64,000 nt of DNA from Actinomortierella ambigua (lineage: Eukaryota; Mortierellomycota; Mortierellomycetes; Mortierellales; Mortierellaceae). The DNA is taken from the NCBI GenBank assembly GCA_016098155.1, contig JAAAJB010000102.1:1-64000 (forward strand), read 5' to 3'. A model generated the notes under the pieces. The model was not told where the DNA came from. It made no database searches and worked only from the letters and a program-made list of their open reading frames with translations. Both the position numbers and the translations under genes were made by a program. Below are positions 23,191-33,865 of the stretch, in pieces (the first letter of the stretch is position 1; every line of letters begins with the position of its first letter).

Positions 23191-23940
23191 AAGATAAAGT
23201 GACTCCCAGACCTTGAGAACGTATCGCTTAGCACCATTTGTCATGTTCGTAAGCATGATCTAAAGCAATCAAGATGCTTACCAAGCGTGCTCGTGAGGCC
23301 CCTCCTCAAGAAATTGAAGACTTTAAGGCTCATCTGACACCATGGCACTTCTATCGAAAACAACGGGTCTCTGTTGACGAGACGAGCATGAATGACCGCG
23401 CTGCAGTGCGTGCACATGCTTGGTCAATGATCGGTTCTCCTGCATTCTTGACACTTCCATTTGCACGCGAAAAGAGACGTTCGGCTATGGCAGCGTTCTC
23501 ATGCCGAGGTTTAATTGACTTGGATACTATCGAAAATACTTTCAATCAAGCTCAATCCTCAACCATCTCATACCGTGCCTTCAGCCATGGTCCTTGCCCA
23601 ATAGTATAGTTATCATGGAAAATGCTTGCATCAAAATGAATACCGCAGTCGAGGATGCGATCCATTCCACAGTAGCTGGTCTCATCCACCTTCCTCCCTA
23701 CTACCCTCAATACATTCCTATGGACTGCTGCAAATAAAAATGATCAAGGCGCAAATGTCAGCAGTAGAGCAACGAAGTAGAGTGACACATCAGTATCCCA
23801 ATGCAATGATGTGTCAGCGCGATTCAATGTACAGCAGAACAGCATATCAGCGAAACAGTACATGAGAGGATCGAGACAAGTTGTTAGGTTGAGCATCGGC
23901 AGGCGGCCAGCAGTGCCGTTAACTGTAAATTCAAAGAGTG
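23190..23940 (+). pseudogene. Degraded DDE transposase (Tc1/IS630-like superfamily)
   Basis: A plus-strand open piece (23274..23609) followed by further frames keeps the order of a DDE endonuclease. 'VSLSTICHV' (end of the helix-turn-helix) comes first, then 'RKQRVSVDETSMNDRAAVRA' with the first catalytic aspartate in a V-D-E context and 'GLIDLDTIENTFNQ'. After stops come 'VIMENACIK' (where functional copies have MDNA) and 'LIHLPPYYPQYIPMD' (where they have LPPYSPxxNPIE). Loss of the second and third catalytic motifs plus stops means it is inactive. It differs from the relic at 5.9-6.4 kb and is a separate family. Confidence 0.7.
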
Positions 23941-24260
23941 CATTCTCCTTTCTTTGTTCCATTCCCTCGCATTCTCTTCAGCCAAACCTCTCTCCGCACC
24001 ATCGAGCCACATCTACGGATACACTGGTCTGTCTAAAGCGATATTTTCCATCAAACAACCCCTGCTATGCGCTTTTCGGCGCCCATTCTCCACTTCAAGA
24101 TAGCTCTGATGCGCGGACAGATCGCTAATTGAGTGCTCCAAATAAGAAAAATACATAGACACATACACACACACATGGGACGCGTATTTAATAGGCCGTA
24201 CGTTGCTTGTCTAACACAATGGTATAGGGAGAAGCACGTCTATGAAGAATGAAGAGATGC

Positions 24261-24608
24261 TTAGGAAATGATGGCAGTCCAGCACTTCTGTGCGCCCACC
24301 CTGCCGGCCATATAGTCGTTCTTATGAGCGACATACTTCTTGCAGGTGGAAAGCTGGCCGTAGCAGACACGCGCATAGTCGGCACCGGTGACCTTCCAGT
24401 ACAGCTCCCACGTACCGCTGTTGCACGACGGCGACTTTCCGCCTCCCCAGTTGTCCAAAACGGAGCTCTGCGGGGTGGTGTAGCAACCAATGTAGCTGGC
24501 CGTGGTATACATGACGGCCTGGCCATTCTTGAAGCACAGACCCTCTTCAACGGCGGCTGAGGCGGCGGCAGCAAAGGCGAGGGCGGCGGCGAACTTGGTG
24601 TAGAGCAT
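24261..24608 (-). CDS. Small secreted six-cysteine protein
   Basis: Single exon, 115 residues. 'MLYTKFAAALAFAAAASA' is a clear signal peptide. The mature domain of about 97 residues has six cysteines, one per segment, and is rich in Tyr/Trp/Gly, ending 'KCWTAIIS'. The clean start, consensus TATA box 177 bp upstream and a GC-richer reading frame than its surroundings indicate a real expressed gene. No family is recognised by eye; its compact disulfide fold could be an extracellular effector or carbohydrate-binding protein. Confidence 0.75.
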   Translation of the reverse strand: MLYTKFAAALAFAAAASAAVEEGLCFKNGQAVMYTTASYIGCYTTPQSSVLDNWGGGKSPSCNSGTWELYWKVTGADYARVCYGQLSTCKKYVAHKNDYMAGRVGAQKCWTAIIS

Positions 24609-24784
24609 TTTTGCTATTGATGGAGAGGTGTTAAGGGTGGTATGCTGTGGTGTTAGTGGTGCTGGCTATGGAGGACGCTTTTTGTGCAGAATGTAGTCGT
24701 TCGGGAGCGTACCAAAGACTTGTTGGGGCGATGAAAGCGAGAGTTGGAGGCTGAGGAGGAAAGACCTTCGTACCAGCAGCACCC

Positions 24785-24792
24785 CTTTTATA
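24785..24792 (-). promoter_or_regulatory. TATA box for the secreted protein at 24261-24608
   Basis: TATAAAAG on the minus strand in a GC-richer context, 177 bp from the ATG, leaving room for a 5' UTR of about 145 bp. Confidence 0.55.
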
Positions 24793-24989
24793 CGAATCAT
24801 GACTCCAAAGACCTTCAGCATGACCATTGGACCATTCAGCATGTTTGCGCCCTCCAAGCTGTGACAGGACAACATTGGTGACATGATTACATTCTCACCT
24901 CGAATAAGGTTTGTCTTCCATGGTTTCCAACGAACATGCGGTCGCGCGTTACCATGTAACAGGTATGATGCATGCACTTTTTTGATGCT

Positions 24990-26478
24990 CTTATTTTTTT
25001 TGTTTCATCGACAGTTCGAGCAATGACACTGTCACAAAGAACATCGCAGCGCTACGCTAGCTCGTTGCGTTCCAAGGACGCAGGTATTTTATTATGTATG
25101 CTTGCTACGATAGACCGAGGTCTGAGGATGAGGGATGCGGTGAACATGTCTGCGAGGAGCACCGAACATGCCCCTTAGGAGTTGACTACCAGCTCCGCAC
25201 GAAAATCGCCGCTCCCCGCATGACTTTCTCAGTCGCGATGTACTGTACGTCTCGGAGTTCCGCGTGCTCCTTAGTCACCTTCTCTCCCACGCCCTCGACG
25301 AGGCTTCCCGTCGTGAAATCGAAGACTCCTCTGCCGTTGGATTTCTCTACGGCCCTACACCAGTGCCTCAGGAACAAAAAGGTCTTGAACCCCTCCATCC
25401 CCTTACGAGCCCTCTGCGATTTCGCCGTGGACTTGGACACGATATACCACTACCGCCCGGATGCTGGACACCGCTCTTCCTCGACCTCCAACGGTGATGC
25501 TCATTACACTGCGCTCTTGGCCCAGAATCGCTCTCAGCAAGCATCCACTGCCATGGAGATCGATACTCTCGCCATTTCGATGAACGCTTAGGTTCAACTA
25601 TGTCGCCACTCATCCCCTTCGCCATTACGACTCAGGAAACGACATTGGCGTCTAGGTGCCGTCCGACCTCCACACGTCCCTCCCCTTGCCCCGCTTCCCA
25701 CAGGCGAAGAGAAGACGCGCTGCGAGCACTCTGAGCCCCAATTGATACATGCAATAAACTTAAAGACTTCACCCTCTGCATCGCTTCCTTCTCTTAACTC
25801 ACAATCACACGCGAGGCCTCCTCAAACTTTCTCTTCCAGGCTCTGATCCCCAACCTCTACCGTGCCTTCCCTCTTGCCCCCCCTCCGCCATTCACAAGGA
25901 CGCTACCCTCTTGAGCTCCTTCACCCAGGGCGATACCAAAAACACCCTTCTCCAATTCACTGGCTCCGTCAACGGTCACCTGCTAGACTCATCGACGGTG
26001 GGGTACGGGTCAAGTTTCTTTCATCTTTTTTTTTCAGCATCAGCATGGCCTGGAGACATCCGCCTGCGACCCCATCCACGCCACTCTTCCCAATGACTCC
26101 ACCACTTTCACCCCCCGCTCCGCGTCGGTGTTTCTCGAGCGTCGTGGGAACTGCGACACTATCATCGACACTCTCCTGTACCCCCTACAACGCTACGATT
26201 TGATTCTCGGTAAACCATGGCTCACCCATTTCAACCCCACCATCGACTGGCGTACCAATACTCTTCACTTTAGTCAGGGCCAATCGGATATCATCTGGGA
26301 TTTTTGGTCAAACTCCTCACTTTTCGCCAATTGGCCGCCGACGAGGAAAACGAGACGTTTCTCGCCTTCGTCAAATCCTCCCCCTGACCCTTCACACCCA
26401 GATTATCACAAAGTCGTCCTCCCTCCCGAGATCTTGGGGGTAGGCTCTAATACCCATCTTCTGATACGATTGTATTGA
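24990..26478 (+). pseudogene. Degraded Ty3/gypsy-like retrotransposon, Gag and protease region
   Basis: Plus-strand Gag fragments appear first: 'YVSEFRVLLSHL' (25255), then 'IPLRALCDFAVDLDTIYHY' and 'ASTAMEIDTLA' (25400-25580), the usual end of Gag. Protease follows: 'QFTGSVNGHLLDS' then 'LIDGGVRVKFLSS' (about 25990), where active enzymes have D-S/T-G, and 'LYPLQRYDLILGKPWLTHF' plus 'IDWRTNTLHF' (26170-26270), the conserved end of gypsy proteases. Frameshifts occur throughout. No CCHC zinc knuckle, reverse transcriptase or integrase was seen, so only the 5' half remains; LTRs were not identified. Confidence 0.72.
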
Positions 26479-28140
26479 GAAACATAACCAAACTCTGGGT
26501 CAGAGTGACAGGGATATCAACAAAAGCATCCTATGTTGCACTGCTTAAGGCAGCATCTAGTGTGACATAGAGGGGCATGGAGATGAGAATGGTGAGCAAT
26601 CCAGTCGACCAGGTATACCGCGAAGGCCTCTGGTATGTTGCTACCAACGTCTCTACAATCGGTTAAAGAGTCATGACAAGGCACTCGGCTTGGGGACAAG
26701 GCTGCGTCTGGTGTGATAGATGGAGAGAGGAGTTGGTCTCACCCGCTCACCAATGCACCCACCCACACGCCTCTCCCTCACATGGCGATGCCATTCTTGG
26801 TCAGACCCACCCCTCACTCCATGTTTGTTGGTAAGGCCCTTTCACAGTGCCAAAAGCAGATTGCATTGGCCACCTGTCTCCTTCCGGAATAGTCGGAGGT
26901 CACAGCAAGGTCGTAGTCGCGAAAACCCAGGCTGGTGTTGTCCCCGCTATAAGGTGCCTGAGCCAAGGCGAAGAGTAGTTATGGCCCATGTAGGAGAGAG
27001 TGAGATGGTCGATGAAGGAATCCAAGAAAGGATGTCTCCATTGTTTGTTCACATGGTCCTACAGGATGTGGGTGAGTGGTGTGTACAGTATTACACGGTA
27101 AATAAGGGGTAAGAACCCGCGAGGATACATCGGACGCGTCTCAAGCTGCTGCTAGACAGTAAGATTTTGACCCATACTGACGAGAAGACGATGGGTGCAT
27201 GGTGGGAACGGAAGCCGATATCCATACTCACAGATGATTGCATGCGACGTATAGTCGAGTGTTCATGATTCCTGCCACGAAGAGGCAGCTCTCTCCACTA
27301 GTGAAAATCTTGAGCGGGTAAAAATAAATGCTGGAAGTAGAAGAGAGGTTCATGGAGGGAGAGAGTGAGGCGCGGATACTGTATGTGCCAAGCGCTAGTG
27401 TTTGGAACATTTTGTCCTGCTTATGAGATGGCTAAGAATCTTTGCTCCTTTATGATTTTGCTTGGGTTTCGATTCCAGTCACCTCGCACAGCTCGGTTTC
27501 CGATCTCCGCCTCGCATCAAGACAGCGGGGATCACTCTTTTTCATTCTCGACCCCACAAAGGTATATTACTAGGTTATAATACCTTTTGATCTCTTTCTT
27601 GAAAAGAGCCTCGCACGCAAAGCATGATACACGAACTACCACCACCACCACAATAGTCTACTGTAATCATCACCCCCTCCCGTTGCTATGAATCGAGGAG
27701 TGGTCCCTTGTGCTCACTTTTTATGTTTTTTGTTTAGAGTGCGGCAGTAGAATGCCTTCCCAAGTCGACCACAGCTTCAACATTCGCTTTCATTCACCTC
27801 AGGGGCCCAGTCGTAACCCGTGCTCACCTGCCTCGCCTGCCTGCCAGTCTTCGATATTGACCCTTGACATATTGTAGAATTTCATCTGAAAATGTTCACA
27901 GAGCTTGTGCACGATTAAGCAAGAGTGCTTTGTGAGGGGATTTCTGCACACTATCAGATTATCCGACAAACAACTAGGGTCGAGCATGCACAAAACCCTC
28001 CTGAAATGGACAATAGGCTGTTTTCTAAACAAGCAATCCAAATTCACATCCAAAAAAAAAAATCTGAAAGGCACAAATATTTTCTTCACAATTTCAAGGA
28101 CAGTGTCCAAATGTATCGACGGCGAACAAACATTACTGGT
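26479..28140. other. Unassigned spacer beyond the gypsy relic
   Basis: About 1.7 kb with only short, compositionally odd ORFs. It may include the remainder of the retrotransposon or a solo LTR. A GGTTTCGATTCC string at 27466-27477 resembles a tRNA B box but has an extra T and no matching A box. Confidence 0.35.
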
Positions 28141-29163
28141 CTAATTCCAAAACTGGTAGAACAGCTTGCGGGCCTTGGTAAGCCGATGTTTTGCCGCCTC
28201 GCGAATAGACTTTACAAAGTCTTCGACGCGTGACCCTTCAGGGCATTCTCGCCAAGCGCCGCCATCCACAACACATCGCTTCTGGTGATCAATGAACACA
28301 GTGCAGCTCGTGCTATGTGGGTCGTCCATATTGTAGCATAAACGAAAAAGGGAAAGATGGTGAATTTGTGTGTGGCAGAGGGACTGGGTTCAAAAAGCGC
28401 TACAAACAAAATTTAACAAATTCTTACGTGACTTTGGCTCTCAAAGTATGTCTGACCGAGGCAACATGCAGTTGATGGCCCTCATCGGACTGGGCACACT
28501 CAGCGACCTTGTCAAAGTGGTTGGCAGCTCCAATTGTCCTCGCCACCTCGCGAGCATAGTTAATGTCGCCGATGCGCGGTGGATTGATCGTATTGAGTGC
28601 GTTCACAAAGGTGAACCATTTATGGCGGTCAGGATGATGCTTTTTGAAGCACAGTTCTTGCTTGTTGCCTGCGCACTCTGGTTCGCCGTGTTTACAGATC
28701 ACTGTGGTGGTCCCGTCAGGGTTTTCCTGTAGATTGGCAATGTACGAGAGCGAGAGTTCGACTTTGGGGAGACCCTTCGTGCGAACTGACGAGTCGGGTG
28801 GGAAAAAAAAAAATTTTAGCCTGCTGCACATGTACACCAACTTGCTTTGTTGGGGGAGCATGCATGAAAATGTACCCACATACAAACTTCTGAAAAGACC
28901 CCCTCGCATTTGATGGCATCGGGACAGCGAGACATGACAAAGAGTGCTGTCGGCAAAAGTCGAGCCAAGAGAGCATGTCCAAAATGTCAGTTTTCATTTT
29001 ACTTTTACTTTTATTTTTATTTTTACAAACAGGCAGAAACGATGATGTTCTCAAGATACTTACTAACATCCACAGGCTTTGTGGATTTGACATCTCCCAG
29101 GGGTGCATAGGCGCCGACAAGAGAAGCGAGTAACAGAGCGAATGCGGGTGTCAGCAAGTACAT
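28141..29163 (-). CDS. GILT-like secreted protein, copy A
   Basis: Exons 29064..29163, 28884..28946, 28428..28785 and 28141..28312; 230 residues. It has a signal peptide ('LLTPAFALLLASLVGAYA'), then 'TLFVMSRCPDAIKCE' at the GILT active-site position and the GILT signature 'CKHGEPECAGNKQELC'. Next come 'WFTFVNALN', 'CAQSDEGHQL' and the final 'SCTVFIDHQKRCVVDGGAW' block. GILT enzymes are lysosomal/secreted thiol reductases. Here the catalytic CXXC is replaced by C41-x5-C47, as I recall for fungal members, so reductase activity is uncertain. It shares intron positions and a 63-nt exon 2 with copy B immediately upstream; the two arose by tandem duplication. Confidence 0.85.
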
Positions 29164-29750
29164 GTTGGAGTTTCTGTGTGGTTGTGAGGAAGAGGAAGAA
29201 GAAAGGATGTGTAAAAGAGAAAGAGAGTGTTCTGCTTCAAAAGGTCTTGCGTTGGGATGACAAATTTTGCAGAGCGCGCTTCGAGACCAAAACTGGCGAA
29301 TCAGCGAAGCGCATGAAGGCGACAAAGTTCCCACACGGGCGATACTCTCACGCCCATGTACATTGACAGAAATTCGAGCTGCACACAATGGTCGACACTT
29401 TGGCGCCGAACTAGACGGCTGAATATCGATGCGTGCCCTGGTGCTATCCGGCTCGGCCTGTGGCTATGGTTTTACTGCCACTAGCTCAACAATCCACTGC
29501 ATCAATTGAGTTCTCATTCGTCTCATTTCGTTGACATGGCATTCGTATGACCGCCCCTCGTGTTTATAGGTAAATCGATACTTTGTGTCAAGACCATTGG
29601 CGATACGGCCCTCCGCCCATTGGAGTGCGTGGGTCACGGCCACCTCCGCTTTCAACAAGAAAAGGGTAGTCTACCATTGGCTTGGCACATTGAGCAGAAT
29701 TATCTCTCTATGAGCAGTGAATTTTCGCGCGCCATATGTCGAGCTACATC

Positions 29751-30712
29751 TCACACGTGTCTGGAATAGGTAGCATTGCGTTGTGCCTCCACTATAGAAT
29801 CTACAAAATTTTGAACACTAAATCCTCCAGGGCATTCTCGCCAGGTGCCTCCGTCCATCACGCACCGCTTCTTATGATCAATGAACACGGTGCAGCTTGT
29901 ACTAAAGATGGTGCACACCGTGCATTATAACGAAGGCGCCCAGAAAAAACGGAATTATGCAAAATGTTAGAATGCTTGGACTGCAGGGGGTGAGTATATC
30001 CTTACATGAGGGGGCAGGGCGGTTCTCTCACCTGATTTTAGCATCTAGAGACGTCTGAACTGAAGCAATAAGCAGTTTTTGACCATCACCGGATTGGGCA
30101 CACTGAGCAACCAGCTGAAAGTTGCCAGCTGCTTTAATTTCCTCAGCGATTTCGCGAGCGTAGTCAATCTCGCCGATGCGCCATGGAGCTTTACTGTTTA
30201 GTGCAGTGACAAAGCCGAACCAGATACGTGGGTTGGGATTGTACTTCTTGAAGCATAGTTGGTGGATGCTGCCTTCGCACTCTTTAGGGCCATGGCTGCA
30301 TGTAACTGTAATGTTGCCGTCCGGGCTGTTCTGTAGGCTGCCAATGTACGAGAGTGAGAACTGCACTTCATTGGTATTCACTCTGTTGACTTTTTTAAAA
30401 TAAATAAAAACACTAAAAGTGAGAAATGTGAATTGATATCTAGGCTGTTCATCTAGTAACACAGAGGTAGGTTTTCACATACGGACATCCGCAAAGACAC
30501 TCTCACACTTGATGGCATCGGGACAGCGAGACATGACAAAGAGCGCTACATATTGAGATTGCACATAACGATGTAAGGGCCTTTATTTCTCTCCCTCCTT
30601 TCCAGTGATAGGTGAGAGAAACGTCAGACGACTTACTTATATCGAGAGGAGCAGCAATGGAGGCAAGAGCAATAGCGGGTAGGGAGGCGAGTGAGATGAG
30701 CAGAAAACGCAT
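29751..30712 (-). CDS. GILT-like secreted protein, copy B
   Basis: Exons 30637..30712, 30483..30545, 30032..30380 and 29751..29901; 212 residues. The signal peptide is 'MRFLLISLASLPAIALA'. The cores match copy A: 'TLFVMSRCPDAIKCESVFAD' (C33-x5-C39), 'LSYIGSLQNSPDG', 'CSHGPKECEGSIHQLC' (GILT signature with S for N), 'CAQSGDGQKLL' and 'SCTVFIDHKKRCVMDGG'. The C-terminal tail diverges and is shorter than in copy A. About 590 bp separate its stop from the copy A start, and both are on the minus strand. It is divergent from SEC22. A secreted or vacuolar, possibly redox-related role is inferred from the family. Confidence 0.85.
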
Positions 30713-31123
30713 GCTGGCCAAGTTGAAAAGGTCGGTGAGTGGTTGAAAACGTACGTGAATGTAGGGGGAGCAGAGAAAGAAGGAGAAAGAGAGGAAAAAG
30801 GAGCACGCATTTTAAAAGTGTACGAGGATGAAATCGGGGCGCCAGTCGTGGGTGCGTAGTTGCAAGAACCTCAGCAGTAGCCATCCAATCAAGTGTCGTA
30901 CCACCAGGGGGTCTCAAGCACTGCTGGGGATTGTGAGGGAAAAGAGACTCTCAGATCTGAGGCGTGTCAAACCCTTTTCACGCTCTGCCACGTCCGTGCC
31001 ATTTGACGTGGCTTTGCTCTCACGGTGTGTCGGCTGCTCCCCTCTCCTCCTCCTCCTCTTCTACACTTGTATCTTTAGTTCTCTACTCACAGTTGCTGGC
31101 AACCCAATTCACATCCACACACC
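30713..31123. promoter_or_regulatory. Divergent promoter region between GILT copy B and SEC22
   Basis: A 411-bp head-to-head spacer. The SEC22 side carries a CTCCTCCTCCTCCTCTTC pyrimidine tract (about 31045). No strong TATA element on the SEC22 side. Confidence 0.45.
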
Positions 31124-32542
31124 ATGGTCAAGACGACAATGATTGCGCGCGTCTCTGACGGTACGCTCAACTGACCCCATGCATGGCGCCACACATACCA
31201 TTCCTGTGCAGGACAAAAGCGAGCATCTAACAAACCCACTTTCCATCTCGGCTCGTATTTCCCTCTTCTTGCATCAATGTAGCACTTCCGCTGGCAGAGC
31301 CAATGGACGATGACCAGGTAAGGAACACCACCTCATCAATACCCCTTGCTCATCTTGTCAGGGAGCTTGGACAGAGGAAAAGACAAACGTGTATTCTGTA
31401 TTTTAATGCTGCTAAACTCTTCGATAGATGGAGAAGGAGCTCCGAGAGTACAAGTCGCAAGCCAAGCTGATCTTTCGCAAGCTCAACATGAACTCGGCGC
31501 CTCGGTGCTCTATCGAGTCAGGAACCTATGTTTTCCAGTACGTGATTACTGTTTGCCTTCACATATCTCTCTTGTTAGGGAAAGTCACGGATAGGATCAA
31601 TCAACATCTCCAGGATATTTGCCGACACACCATCTGCACTACATCAGACACAGTCACTGGATAGAGCAAGACTAGTTGTCAATATGGGACAATGACGGTA
31701 GTGGGGGCAATGCCCTTGGTACCCTTCCAACGGATCACCCGAGGGTGGAATAGAGATCTAGGGAACCTGACGACCCATGCACCAGAACTACCGTTGCTCA
31801 TCAATGACACTCTGTATTTTGGAATAGTTACATCATCGACCACGGCATCGTCTACCTCTGTATCTGTGAGCGCAACTACCCTCGCAAACTCGCTTTCAGC
31901 TATCTAGAAGATCTGTCCAAGGAGTTTTTCATCAGCTATGGCAGCGAGTTTGACCGACCTGGTCTCCGACCCTATGCTTTTGTCAAGTTTGGTACGTTAT
32001 TAGGACTGAAGGGAGGTGACTACGAGTCATTTCGATGTAGCTTGTTCCGGGTGATAGTGACACCACTGCGATCGAGCGACTCACTGATGACACGCTGTCA
32101 CCAATGCTGTTTATTTTTTCATAGACACCTTTATGAAGAAGACAAAGAAGATGTACCAAGATACCCGAACTCAGTCCAACCTGACAAAACTACACGAAGA
32201 CCTTCAGGATGTCACCAAGATCATGACCAAGAATATGGAGGACTTGCTTTATCGGTAGGTTTTCACACGAGATCATTTTATTGTGTTGCTTCGGATCCTT
32301 GGGCCAAGCAAGACTGACCATATCCACTTCTATTTTTTTTTTCTTAACACCTGAATTTTCATAGTGGTGAGACTCTAGACAACTTGCAGGACAAGTCGCA
32401 GCTGCTGCTCAGAGATAGCGCACGGTACCGCAAGACAGCGCGAGACGTGAACCTGCAAGCACTATATCGCAAATACGGCCCCCCTGTGATCATCCTGCTT
32501 GTGATCCTGTTTGTGATCTACCTTCGTTTCTGGTGGTGGTAG
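31124..32542 (+). CDS. SEC22: SEC22, ER-Golgi longin R-SNARE
   Basis: Exons 31124..31160, 31283..31317, 31428..31537, 31828..31991, 32125..32254 and 32365..32542; 217 residues, close to the 214-215 of orthologues. Sec22 drives fusion of COPII and COPI vesicles between ER and Golgi. The longin domain runs from 'MVKTTMIARVSDG' through 'GTYVFHYIIDHGIVYLC' and 'NYPRKLAFSYLEDLSKEF'. The SNARE helix includes 'DLLYRGETLDNLQDKS' with the zero-layer arginine, and a C-terminal anchor 'PPVIILLVILFVIYLRFWWW' ends the protein. Six exons with phase-perfect joins make the model very secure. Confidence 0.96.
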
Positions 32543-32834
32543 ATCATCTGTGTCTGTTGAAGCTAGAATTTCAATGTAGTATATAATATCTGTCATTGAA
32601 CTGTGTGGGTCTACATTGTGGATGGTAGGCGACAAATATTCTTCACTGGGGAGTCATTGTGCAAAGTATGAATGTGTTTGTGTACAGTCCTGTTCAGGAG
32701 ACAGCAGTGCCGTCTTCCAATGAAAATCTTTACGATCCCAGGAGGGAGAGAAGAAACTCTAGTAGGGGCAACACCAAAAAACCATGGGGCAACACCGAAA
32801 AATCCAGCAATGCTTCCGACTCGGAGCATTGGCA

Positions 32835-32842
32835 TATAAAAG
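32835..32842 (+). promoter_or_regulatory. TATA box for the secreted protein at 33020
   Basis: TATAAAAG, 178 bp ahead of the ATG at 33020, almost the same spacing as for the secreted gene at 24261-24608 (177 bp). Confidence 0.55.
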
Positions 32843-33019
32843 CAACCTGAGCTTAGCTCTGTAACTCTGTATCCACCGACCACATTTTACTCCCTCCATT
32901 ACTTCCTTGTACACACGCTCAAGAACGCAATCAAAGATCACACCAACGACCCTCTATAGACAGCCTCCGCCTAGTCAACCAACCGTCTACGCTCTCTGTC
33001 CTCCTATTTCGGCCTCACC

Positions 33020-33508
33020 ATGCGAGACGCTCTTTTCATTGTTCCTCTTCTTCTTGCTGCCGTAGCTGCCACGCATACTGAGGTGGCCACTTGTAATGGC
33101 CTAGTGAGTACGCAGTTCAATCCCAGTCTGACCTCTGAATCGAGGCAAACTCAAGTGGGTGTCTCTGGCACGCTGACATGCTCAGCAGGCGCTGAAACCC
33201 TGGACGGTGCGTACGAAGAAGATTCCACGCTCGACGCAAGCTGCACCTGGCTGACTGAACCACATGTAATGACACGAGTGATTATGTGGTCGGATGGACA
33301 GACAAGCACAGCACAAATTGCTTCGACCAGCAGCAGCGGCGTCTACGGTCGGCTCATCGTTTCTACAAGAGGCAATATCACCAAAGGCTTATATGCTGGC
33401 CACCAGCTGATTCAAACCACCACGTATCCGGCCTCCGATGAACAAAAATGTCAAAAAGATGGGCTCGAAGGACTCCTCAATAATACCGTGCTCGACATAG
33501 AGCAGTAG
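33020..33508 (+). CDS. Secreted protein of unknown function
   Basis: Single exon, 162 residues. 'MRDALFIVPLLLAAVAATHT' is a signal peptide and a consensus TATA box precedes it. The mature protein is Thr/Ser-rich with four cysteines (including 'VATCNGL', 'LTCSAG', 'ASCTW', 'QKCQK'), beta-strand-like alternation, and two NxT sequons ('NIT', 'NNT'). It ends 'TVLDIEQ'. It looks like a small extracellular beta-sandwich, but no family is recognised. It lies immediately downstream of SEC22 on the same strand and appears to be an independent transcription unit. Confidence 0.7.
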   Translation: MRDALFIVPLLLAAVAATHTEVATCNGLVSTQFNPSLTSESRQTQVGVSGTLTCSAGAETLDGAYEEDSTLDASCTWLTEPHVMTRVIMWSDGQTSTAQIASTSSSGVYGRLIVSTRGNITKGLYAGHQLIQTTTYPASDEQKCQKDGLEGLLNNTVLDIEQ

Positions 33509-33865
33509 TCTCCTTCATCGCCTCATCCACCCGCCCTCACCTCCCCCTTCTTTCCGGTTTGTGATATCTCACCTCTCTTTCACTCCTTGTACCCTCCATG
33601 ATCGACAGGATAGACAACGACTATGGCTGTTGTAGATGTAGTGAAGAGTGTTCCATGGATGAACCATACCTTCTTTCTATTTCTTTCTCTCCACCCACAC
33701 ATCCCCACCCATTTACCGACAGCCGAGCTGTATATAAGCCACTGTTGCCTTTCTGAAATATAACCACTGTTGGGATCGCACCCAGTTCACTGCACGACAG
33801 TGGCGTTTGATGATCTTGGAAATGAGCATGTGGATAACAAACACTTTAGTAAGACATCAGATGTT

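Noticed and set aside
27466..27477. GGTTTCGATTCC, similar to a tRNA B box
   Set aside because: It has an extra T against GGTTCGANTCC, no A box at the right distance and no cloverleaf could be drawn.
33731..33738. TATATAAG as promoter of a plus-strand gene at 33810
   Set aside because: The plus-strand frame there is the antisense of a more protein-like cysteine-rich frame, and no signal peptide or domain supports it.
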